Positions 1 to 5,461 of a stretch of 5,461 nt of DNA are shown piece by piece (the first letter of the stretch is position 1; every line of letters starts with the position of its first letter). Position numbers and translations under genes: made by a program. The DNA is from an uncultured Verrucomicrobiota bacterium (GTDB lineage Bacteria > Verrucomicrobiota > Verrucomicrobiae > Opitutales > Opitutaceae), in NCBI GenBank assembly GCA_946482165.1, contig CAMLQS010000341.1, positions 1-5,461 on the forward strand, in the 5' to 3' direction. Below the pieces are notes generated by a model. It did not search any database. It was not told where the DNA came from and saw nothing but the letters and a program-made list of their open reading frames with translations.

Positions 1-1
1 G

Positions 2-3000
2 GACTATGTCACGACTAAGATCGAGAGGGCGTTTGCTTTTGGAAAGGCGGTCATCGAGGAATCCAGAGGCACGGGGACGTCGATGGTGTCGACAAATTAT
101 ACTTACGACGAGGTCCCGGCTTCGGCAACTTACGGGTATCTGAAATCCACTCAGTCTTCCGATGGCGGTTGGCAGCGCTATGAGTATTCCGGTGGAGAGT
201 TGCGCTATACCTGGTCGCCCCTTGCGGACGCGGGTCCTGCGACCACCGATGCCGCTTTGCTAAGGTGTGTTGAGCGGGTGAAGACTGCGGTCACCGCCCA
301 TCCATTATATGGGGATGGAGACTTGATCACGACCATCGAAACTCAGGGGGGAATCGAGATATCAAGGACGCACAAATTTATACGCGCCACCGACCATACA
401 AATCCCCTGAAGGTTGCCATTGGGCAGGAGGTCAACATCGAGGATGGCACGCACGTGCGGCACGAAATCGAGGGCCGGGCGACGGTTCCCGGCGGAAGCC
501 GGGCTTGGGATCATTCGGAAAACCTGTTGACTCACAATTACTATTCCTTGGGTGCGGACCAGCCGGATCTGCTTGTTCGGCAAGACCGCCCCGACGGGAC
601 TATGTTGCTTGTGCGCCATTCGACGAATCCGGTTTCAGAAAACCCGACGACCGAGCGCTGGGAGGGCCAGCCAAACGCGGCTCGAACCGATATCGTGGCG
701 GGAACGCGCACTGTCGAAGAGCGCACGGAGTTGAACCTCCTCGTCTCGGAGATCGTGCGCGATGTGGCAACGGAAGCGGGCGGAGCGAGAAACTCCGGTT
801 TGGTGATCTCGGAGCAGGAGTATGGCAATTATGACGCGGTCGGCCGTCCTCAACTCGTCGTCCACTCCGACGGCTCCGAGGAAACTCGCGAATACAGTCC
901 ATGCTGCGGTCAGTTGTCCAAAGTCACGCACCGTGGCATCACCACCACCTATGGCTACGACGTCTTTGGCCGCCGCGAGTGGGAAAAAGTCGAGGCCGGC
1001 TCCGGCGCGAGTCTCCAGACACTCTCGCATTACTCCTACACCTACGATTCCCAAGGCCGCGTGCTCACGAAGACGCGGGTCCCTACTTCCGGCGCGGGCC
1101 AGTTGATCGAGCGCAACGTTTACGACAACGCGGGCACTCTCCTCTCCACCGCCACGCCTGCCAGCCTCGTGACCGATGCGACGCTTACCCGCGTCACCAC
1201 CTACGCCTCCGCCTACGATACCGCCACCGGCCGCACCACGCGGACCGTCACCCTGCCCGGCGGCGGCACCGAGATCACGGTGACCGACCGCGCCGGCCGC
1301 ACGCTCCGCCGCACCGGCGGCGCCGTCGCTCCTGTTCGCTACGAATACGGCACCGCCGCCCTCGCCGACGCCGCTCAGTGGGGCCTCGATCCGGCCACGC
1401 CGTTCCCATTCTCGCGCGAAATCAAACTCGACGCCGCCGGCGTCGATACCGCCGAGGTCATCACCACGTATTCCGACTTCCTGGGCCGCACCATCAAGAC
1501 CGTCTATGGCGACGGCGCGGTCGCCCGCAGTTTTTACGACACCGCCGGCCGTCTGGTCCGCCAAACCGATCCCGATGGAGTCCAGATGCTCCACGCCTAC
1601 ACTCCGGCCACCGCCACTACCGGCGAGGTGCAAGTCACCGCGGTCGATATGGATCGAGACGGAGTTATCGACTACACCGGCACGGATCGCGTCACCCGCC
1701 AGACCCGCCTGATCGGGACTCGCGCGGGCACGTCTTACATCGTTGATCGCACCACCACCGAAGTGTGGGAGAGCGAACCTTCGTCCACGCCCACGACAGT
1801 CTCCGTCACCGAGACCACGCCCGACGGTCTTCGCACCTGGCAGGCCACCTACGGTCTTACCACGGCCAGCGTGACGACCTATTCCGTCGCCACCGGCCAG
1901 CGCACCGACACCACCACCTTCCCCGACACCACCTCCACCGTCCGAGTGTCTGTCGGTGATCGGGTCCTCTCCGAGACGCGCAGGGACAATGCCCCCCTCG
2001 CCGTCATCTTCGTCGCCTATGGCTACGACGCCCATGGCCGCCCCAACGTCGTCTCCGCGCTTCAAGCCGCCGGCTCCTCGCTTCCCGCCGCCGGTTCCCC
2101 GCTGGTGACCACGACCACCTACTACGCCGACGACCGGCCCTGCACGGTAACAACGCCCGATCCTGACACCACCCGCAGCGGCTCGGGCTACGACGCGCAG
2201 ACCACCACCTACGCCTACGACGCCGCCGGTCGCGTGGTTACCGTGACGCACCCGGACGCCACCCAGGCCTTTACCACCTACTGGCCGACCGGCGCGGTGA
2301 AGCGGACCTGGGGTTCGCGCACCTATCCGAGCGAATACGCCTACGACGCTCAAGGCCGCGTCAAAACCCTCACCACCTGGCAAAACTTTGCCACCAGCGC
2401 GGGTGCCGCCGTCACCACGTGGAACTACAGCTCCTCTCGCGGCTGGCTCGTCTCCAAGCGCTACACCGATTCGACCGGCCCCGACTACGACTACTGGGCC
2501 TCCGGGCGCCTCAAGACCCGCGACTGGGCCCGGAGCGTGTCCGGCGTGCGCCTTCGCACCAGCTACGCTTACACCAACGCCGGCGATCTCGCCATGATCG
2601 ACTACGCCGATGCCACCCAGGACGTGATTAACACCTACGACCGTCTCGGCCGCCTCAAGACCATTACCGATGCCGCCGGTCTGCTCACCCGCACCTACCA
2701 GAACGGCCGCTTGGACGACGAAACGTATACCGCCGCTACCGGATCGGCCCACCTATCCGGCCTTGCAGTTACCCGCGCCCCAGGAACCTATAATCGTCCG
2801 GCGACCCTCGGCGCCACCTCGCTGACCTCCCTGACCTACGGCTACGACAACGCCGGCCGCCTCGGCACCATCACCCAAGGCACCCGCGTGGCCACGCTCG
2901 GTTACAAGCCCCAGGTGGGCACCCACCAAAGCACCGCGATCACGGTTTCGGGTGTCGCGCGCCATGCGACGACCCGGACCAGCGATTCACTCGGTCGTAT

Positions 3001-4903
3001 CAGCCGCATTGATACCACGAGCGGAGCCACCCTGCACGCCCGCCGCGACTACGCCTACAACGCCGCGAACCAGCGCACGGAGGTCGTGCATGAGGACAAC
3101 CTGCGGTGGCTTTACGGCTACGACGCGCTGGGCCAGGTCCAGACCGCACAGAAACGGGACGCGGCGTCGGCCTTGCTTCCCGGCTACGACCACGCCTACG
3201 TTTACGACACGATAGGCAACCGCGTGAGCACGACCACCAACGGCCGCCTGGCCCTCTACACGCCCGACCTGCGCAACCAATATGTGTCGCGCACGGTGCC
3301 TGCCGCCTTCGATGTGCTCGGCTCCGCCCCGCTCGATGTGAATATGCTGGTGGACGGCGAGCAGCCCGCCCGCAGCGGCCAGCTCTTTTACAAGGCGTCG
3401 CCAGTGGACAACGCCGCCGCCCCCGTTTTCGAAAGCGTGACGATCCTTGCCGCCCGTCCCGGCAACCCCGACCAAGTCGCGACCGAAACGCGGAGCGCAT
3501 TCGTGGCCCGCACGCCCGAGACCTACACCTACGACCTCGACGGCAACCTGACTCAGGACGGCCGTTGGACCTATGTCTGGGACGCCGAGAACCGCCTCGT
3601 TGAGATCGCGACCCGCGCCGACGTCGCCGCCGCGTCTGCGGGGCAGACCGGGAGCCTGGCGCCCGCGAAGCTGACCTTCGCCTACGACGCCCAAGGCCGC
3701 CGCATCCGCAAACAGGTCTTCGCCTGGACCGGCAGCGCCTGGGCCGCCGCGCCCACCAGCGACCTGCGTTTCCTCTACGACGGCTGGAACCTCCTGGCCG
3801 AATACAACGCCCTCGCGAGCAATGCCGTCGTCCGCAGCCACGTCTGGGGCCTTGACCTAAGCGGCGGCGAGCAAGGCGCCGGCGGAGTCGGCGGCTTGCT
3901 CTGGTCGATTTCCGGCACCGCCGCCCATGCCCCAGGCTACGACGCCAACGGCAACATTGTCGCGTGGGTCGACCTCGCCAATGGCACGGTCACCGGTCGC
4001 CGCGATTACGACGCTTTCGGGGAAACGGTGCTTGCGACCGGCAACGCCGCCAGCCTCCCCTTCGCCTTCAGCACCAAGTATCGGGACAGCGAAACCGAGC
4101 TGTATTACTACGGCTTCAGATACTACAACCCCTCTGCCGGGCGCTGGCTCAGCAGGGACCCGATTGAGGAACGGGGCGGGCTGAACCTTTACGGTATGGT
4201 CGGAAACGATCCGGTGCAACGGTATGATGTGCTGGGGTTGCTCTCTCTTCTTCCTCCTGATATGGGGCTATATCCATATCCTGTGTATCCAATCACTCAA
4301 CAAGCGCCGTCAATGCCAAGTGGAGTGGGTGATGATCTTCTGCTTGGAAAAAATCCAGCCTCTCCCGAGCTTGCCGCAGTGATTGCCATCTATTTCAGCG
4401 GGGCTGGAAAGTATACTTTAAGTGCCAACTCTGTGCGTAAATTTGCGATTAGCCCGAAAATCGATTTTTTTCTATTTCCCGTTGCCGTCCAGAAGTGGGC
4501 GCGGGCAGTCGAGGCACGTTCAGTTTCATTTGAAGTGACGGAAACCGAAGCATTGAGGATGGGCTTTATTCCTGATGCTGGCGTCTATGACGGACTTAAC
4601 GCGGACGACCTTCTGGGGCATTTCGCGATTAGGATAAAAGGGAAGGGAAAATGCACAGGAATGGGGAATTGGACGTTCAAAGGGCAGTTTAGAATTGAAG
4701 ACACGTGGGTGCTGGATAAAACCTTGGGCGAAGGAACAACCGGCGGGGGACGATTCAAAAATGCTGTAGGTGCTGTGGTATCTGGTATTGTTCAGCTCAC
4801 TCCCGCTGTTGGTGCAGTAGCAAGGCCGCGCCCCGTTGTAATACGAAGTGAGTGGATCGACTGGGGCCAAGCCCTCAATCCGCCAGGGGAGGCCACATGG
4901 TAA
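2..4903 (+). CDS. RHS/YD-repeat protein with variable C-terminal domain, 5'-partial (candidate polymorphic toxin)
   Basis: The frame is open from base 2 to the TAA at 4901-4903. The first ATG is at 83, with a GGGGA 5 bases upstream, but 27 in-frame codons precede it. The product from that ATG has no signal peptide and begins inside repeat-like sequence, so the true start most likely lies left of the window. Residue numbers here count from the ATG at 83 (1606 aa). Residues 1-249 are degenerate repeat sequence. Residues 250-1237 form a YD array with many Y-D-x-x-G-R units. It contains an S-P-C-C-G motif (Cys274-Cys275), an EF-hand-like loop (522-530) and a non-YD insert (1067-1143). Residues 1308-1385 are the RHS-associated core and 1386-1606 a variable C-terminal domain. 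In characterised RHS and TcC proteins the repeats build a hollow beta-shell enclosing the C-terminal toxin, which is released by cleavage at the end of the core. Export and toxin function are inferred. RHS family membership is very secure. Confidence 0.95.
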   Translation, partial: DYVTTKIERAFAFGKAVIEESRGTGTSMVSTNYTYDEVPASATYGYLKSTQSSDGGWQRYEYSGGELRYTWSPLADAGPATTDAALLRCVERVKTAVTAHPLYGDGDLITTIETQGGIEISRTHKFIRATDHTNPLKVAIGQEVNIEDGTHVRHEIEGRATVPGGSRAWDHSENLLTHNYYSLGADQPDLLVRQDRPDGTMLLVRHSTNPVSENPTTERWEGQPNAARTDIVAGTRTVEERTELNLLVSEIVRDVATEAGGARNSGLVISEQEYGNYDAVGRPQLVVHSDGSEETREYSPCCGQLSKVTHRGITTTYGYDVFGRREWEKVEAGSGASLQTLSHYSYTYDSQGRVLTKTRVPTSGAGQLIERNVYDNAGTLLSTATPASLVTDATLTRVTTYASAYDTATGRTTRTVTLPGGGTEITVTDRAGRTLRRTGGAVAPVRYEYGTAALADAAQWGLDPATPFPFSREIKLDAAGVDTAEVITTYSDFLGRTIKTVYGDGAVARSFYDTAGRLVRQTDPDGVQMLHAYTPATATTGEVQVTAVDMDRDGVIDYTGTDRVTRQTRLIGTRAGTSYIVDRTTTEVWESEPSSTPTTVSVTETTPDGLRTWQATYGLTTASVTTYSVATGQRTDTTTFPDTTSTVRVSVGDRVLSETRRDNAPLAVIFVAYGYDAHGRPNVVSALQAAGSSLPAAGSPLVTTTTYYADDRPCTVTTPDPDTTRSGSGYDAQTTTYAYDAAGRVVTVTHPDATQAFTTYWPTGAVKRTWGSRTYPSEYAYDAQGRVKTLTTWQNFATSAGAAVTTWNYSSSRGWLVSKRYTDSTGPDYDYWASGRLKTRDWARSVSGVRLRTSYAYTNAGDLAMIDYADATQDVINTYDRLGRLKTITDAAGLLTRTYQNGRLDDETYTAATGSAHLSGLAVTRAPGTYNRPATLGATSLTSLTYGYDNAGRLGTITQGTRVATLGYKPQVGTHQSTAITVSGVARHATTRTSDSLGRISRIDTTSGATLHARRDYAYNAANQRTEVVHEDNLRWLYGYDALGQVQTAQKRDAASALLPGYDHAYVYDTIGNRVSTTTNGRLALYTPDLRNQYVSRTVPAAFDVLGSAPLDVNMLVDGEQPARSGQLFYKASPVDNAAAPVFESVTILAARPGNPDQVATETRSAFVARTPETYTYDLDGNLTQDGRWTYVWDAENRLVEIATRADVAAASAGQTGSLAPAKLTFAYDAQGRRIRKQVFAWTGSAWAAAPTSDLRFLYDGWNLLAEYNALASNAVVRSHVWGLDLSGGEQGAGGVGGLLWSISGTAAHAPGYDANGNIVAWVDLANGTVTGRRDYDAFGETVLATGNAASLPFAFSTKYRDSETELYYYGFRYYNPSAGRWLSRDPIEERGGLNLYGMVGNDPVQRYDVLGLLSLLPPDMGLYPYPVYPITQQAPSMPSGVGDDLLLGKNPASPELAAVIAIYFSGAGKYTLSANSVRKFAISPKIDFFLFPVAVQKWARAVEARSVSFEVTETEALRMGFIPDAGVYDGLNADDLLGHFAIRIKGKGKCTGMGNWTFKGQFRIEDTWVLDKTLGEGTTGGGRFKNAVGAVVSGIVQLTPAVGAVARPRPVVIRSEWIDWGQALNPPGEATW
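827..3793 (+). repeat. YD (RHS) repeat array within the RHS gene
   Basis: At protein level this stretch carries a long series of diverged units of the form Y-x-Y-D-x-x-G-R followed by about 15-25 residues. Clear units include N-Y-D-A-V-G-R (Tyr at base 830), Y-G-Y-D-V-F-G-R (956), Y-T-Y-D-S-Q-G-R (1043) and F-A-Y-D-A-Q-G-R (3683), ending with F-L-Y-D-G-W-N-L-L (3776). At DNA level the units share short GC-rich runs such as tacgcctacgacgc but are not near-identical, so this is an old protein repeat rather than a recent DNA duplication. In solved structures such repeats wind into the beta-strand spiral of the RHS shell. GC is much higher than in the flanking parts of the same gene. Confidence 0.93.
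3281..3511 (+). other. Non-YD beta-rich insert domain inside the RHS shell
   Basis: Between the units H-A-Y-V-Y-D-T-I-G-N-R and Y-T-Y-D-L-D-G-N the repeat pattern stops for about 77 residues (1067-1143). The sequence opens with Y-V-S-R-T-V-P, passes through a V-x-M-L-V-D-G-E-Q-P-A-R-S-G stretch, and alternates short hydrophobic runs with turns up to F-V-A-R. This looks like a small beta-sandwich. I recall similar inserts at this point in verrucomicrobial RHS proteins, but that is from memory. Its role is unknown; surface display or carbohydrate binding are guesses. Boundaries are approximate. Confidence 0.55.
4004..4237 (+). other. RHS repeat-associated core domain
   Basis: Residues 1308-1385 hold the family hallmark. 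They begin D-Y-D-A-F-G-E-T, continue through Y-R-D-S-E-T-E-L-Y-Y-Y-G-F-R-Y-Y-N-P and G-R-W-L-S-R-D-P-I, and end N-D-P-V-Q-R-Y-D-V-L-G-L. In RHS toxins this core closes the shell, and the aspartate of its terminal D-P-x-G-L motif is linked to self-cleavage that frees the C-terminal toxin. Here the equivalent aspartate is Asp1382 (bases 4226-4228), but the following proline is valine. The core marks the conserved/variable boundary of the protein. Confidence 0.93.
4238..4900 (+). other. Variable C-terminal domain of the RHS protein (candidate toxin, family not recognised)
   Basis: The 221 residues after the core (1386-1606) contain no YD units, and their DNA is much lower in GC (27 of 60 bases in the line at 4381-4440, against 42 of 60 at 2221-2280). 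The first 50 or so residues are a proline- and glycine-rich linker. Then come hydrophobic runs (A-A-V-I-A-I-Y-F; I-D-F-F-L-F-P-V), a V-S-F-E-V-T-E-T-E-A stretch, and a beta-like segment G-N-W-T-F-K-G-Q-F-R-I-E-D-T-W-V-L-D (Asp1540, Asp1545). A glycine/alanine/valine-rich stretch (1561-1580) and E-W-I-D-W-G-Q (from 1590) end it. The W-T-F-K-G / D-x-W-x-x-D spacing loosely recalls the beta-strand and D-x-Y-D region of colicin M-like lipid II hydrolases, but key residues differ and no catalytic His motif is evident. Position says toxin; chemistry is unknown. Confidence 0.7.
4886..4892 (+). promoter_or_regulatory. Ribosome binding site of the small lipoprotein gene
   Basis: GGGGAGG ends 4 bases before the ATG at 4897, and its GGGGA part sits 6 bases from it. 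It lies inside the 3' end of the RHS gene. This supports the 4897 start over the upstream in-frame ATG at 4852, and fits translational coupling with the RHS gene. Confidence 0.75.
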
Positions 4904-5367
4904 TCAGGCTATTGATATTCACTTGGATCTCGATACTCATAATGGGTTGTGGCAGGGCCGTGAAGACCCAGATCAGTGTCGATCCAGTTTTATTGGGAAG
5001 CTTTCTTGGCGTAAAGGCCCCTGCCTCTGCTCGGCAGATCTTCCTCGCAGCGAGAAAATCCAAGCACAGTCTTCTCCTGCATGCTCGACTGGAGATGGAA
5101 GACGATGATTTCAAGCGATTCATTGAGGATTTGGGTTTAGTGAGAGGCGGGCAAGGAGTTCCGAATACATTCTTCCTCAAGCGGGAGGTGCCTAACAATG
5201 AGTGGTGGACTCCTCCCGCGCCTCTTGATCAGTTAAGTATGAAGGAGAAGTATTGTCCGGCTGATATTCGATTGCGGGATAATCAAACATTTAGTGTGAT
5301 TAAAAGTGAAAATGTGGTGTATGTATTTGTGTTTATCGGCTCCGAACCCATGAATACAAAGCGATAG
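4897..5367 (+). CDS. Small predicted lipoprotein, candidate immunity protein for the RHS C-terminal domain
   Basis: This encodes 156 aa, ending TAG at 5365-5367. The start at 4897 overlaps the RHS stop (ATGGTAA) and has a good ribosome binding site. An in-frame ATG at 4852 would add 15 residues and bury the signal. The N-terminus is a lipoprotein signal: Arg4, a hydrophobic run at 5-16, then the lipobox-like I-M-G-C with Cys18 as the predicted lipidated residue and Gly at +2, not the Asp that causes inner-membrane retention in enterobacteria. The mature part has P-A-S-A (42-45), an acidic A-R-L-E-M-E-D-D-D-F-K-R-F-I segment (63-76), E-W-W-T-P-P-A-P (102-109) and a closing strand-like V-V-Y-V-F-V-F-I-G (140-148). 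I recall small lipoproteins with a similar acidic D-F segment followed by W-W-x-P-P, but not their function. Tight overlap with the variable domain, and similarly low GC, suggest an immunity partner. Otherwise it could be an unrelated envelope lipoprotein. Confidence 0.85.
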   Translation: MVIRLLIFTWISILIMGCGRAVKTQISVDPVLLGSFLGVKAPASARQIFLAARKSKHSLLLHARLEMEDDDFKRFIEDLGLVRGGQGVPNTFFLKREVPNNEWWTPPAPLDQLSMKEKYCPADIRLRDNQTFSVIKSENVVYVFVFIGSEPMNTKR

Positions 5368-5439
5368 GGCTAAGAAGAAAAATAAAAAAATAAGGAGCAG
5401 AATAAGGGGCAACGGTGTCCAAAGTTTGAATACCGGATG
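5368..5439 (+). other. Short AT-rich intergenic gap, no clear terminator
   Basis: The first part is a purine-rich, A-run sequence (aagaaaaataaaaaaataag). No inverted repeat followed by a T-run is visible, so no intrinsic terminator is called. The later part, around 5403-5435 (taaggggcaacggtgtccaa and onward), recalls short conserved sequences beginning taaggggtca that I remember next to REP-associated (Y1-type) transposase genes. That resemblance is from memory only. Confidence 0.4.
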
Positions 5440-5461
5440 ATGGCTCGGCGTAGCAGGAAGA
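5440..5461 (+). CDS. Possible start of a new gene, 3'-partial; perhaps a Y1/REP-associated transposase
   Basis: An ATG at 5440 opens M-A-R-R-S-R-K before the window ends. Many REP-associated tyrosine transposases (Y1_Tnp, IS200-like) begin with a basic M-A-R-R or M-P-R-R sequence, and the preceding 35 bases resemble the flank of such genes. There is no strong ribosome binding site close to the ATG; the TAAGGAG at 5391-5397 is too far away. Seven residues cannot establish a family, so this is a pointer for whoever sees the next bases. Confidence 0.25.

Noticed and set aside
83..85. ATG at 83 as the true start of the RHS gene
   Set aside because: There is a GGGGA nearby, but the frame is open to the window edge with repeat-like residues upstream, and no signal peptide follows the ATG. 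A start left of the window is more likely.
901..1746. 281-codon open frame on the + strand in another phase
   Set aside because: The product is mainly Arg, His and Pro, typical of an out-of-phase reading of YD repeats. The RHS frame here is unmistakably coding.
2212..2360. Short shared runs such as tacgcctacgacgc as a DNA repeat, CRISPR or recombination site
   Set aside because: Spacing is irregular and the copies fall on coding units for Y-A-Y-D-A. They reflect the protein repeat and codon bias, with no repeat-spacer structure.
635..2752. 705-codon open frame on the - strand, opposite the YD array
   Set aside because: Its translation is very rich in Gly, Val, Ala and Arg with no domain pattern. 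It mirrors the GC-rich third positions of the RHS gene, so it is a shadow frame.
2987..3841. 284-codon open frame on the - strand
   Set aside because: It has the same compositional shadow of the RHS gene, low-complexity Gly/Val/Arg content, and no convincing start region.
4262..4314. Internal ATGs (4262 and 4312) as starts of a free-standing toxin gene
   Set aside because: Neither has a visible ribosome binding site, and the frame is continuous with an intact RHS core, so a single fused protein is the simpler reading.
4852..4896. Upstream ATG at 4852 as the start of the lipoprotein gene
   Set aside because: It would place 15 residues before a well-formed lipoprotein signal peptide and lacks the strong ribosome binding site seen before 4897.
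5368..5400. Intrinsic terminator after the lipoprotein gene
   Set aside because: The sequence is A-rich on the + strand, with no stem-forming inverted repeat and no T-run downstream.

Overview
This window holds one very long RHS/YD-repeat protein gene, open at the left edge, followed by a small lipoprotein gene that overlaps its stop codon. A short AT-rich gap follows, and possibly the first codons of a transposase-like gene lie at the right edge. All supported genes are on the + strand. The DNA is high in GC across the repeat core (42 of 60 bases in the line at 2221-2280). The style of the RHS protein suggests a Gram-negative bacterium of the Verrucomicrobiota, perhaps Opitutaceae: an S-P-C-C-G motif early in the YD array, a beta-rich insert after an N-Q-Y-x-S-R-T-V-P phrase, and a core ending S-R-D-P-I-E-E-R-G-G-L-N-L-Y-G. 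The lineage is an inference from remembered family style, not something the sequence proves.

Layout: bases 2-826 encode the degenerate N-terminal part of the visible RHS protein, with moderate GC. Bases 827-3793 encode the GC-rich YD array. It is interrupted by an EF-hand-like loop (1646-1672) and a non-YD beta-rich insert (3281-3511). Bases 4004-4237 encode the RHS-associated core, which ends at D-V-L-G-L. Bases 4238-4903 encode a 221-residue C-terminal domain in clearly lower-GC DNA and unlike any family I recognise with confidence. Bases 4897-5367 encode a 156-residue predicted lipoprotein whose start codon overlaps the RHS stop region by 7 bases. Bases 5368-5439 are non-coding, and 5440-5461 could begin a new reading frame (M-A-R-R-S-R-K).

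The arrangement is a conserved repeat shell, a swapped-in C-terminal domain, then a translationally coupled small gene of matching low GC. It looks like a polymorphic toxin with its cognate immunity gene. If that reading is right, the lipoprotein would sit in the cell envelope, so the toxin would be expected to act there (peptidoglycan precursor, membrane or periplasm) rather than on nucleic acid in the cytoplasm. Toxin and immunity functions are inferred from architecture; no catalytic motif was identified with confidence.
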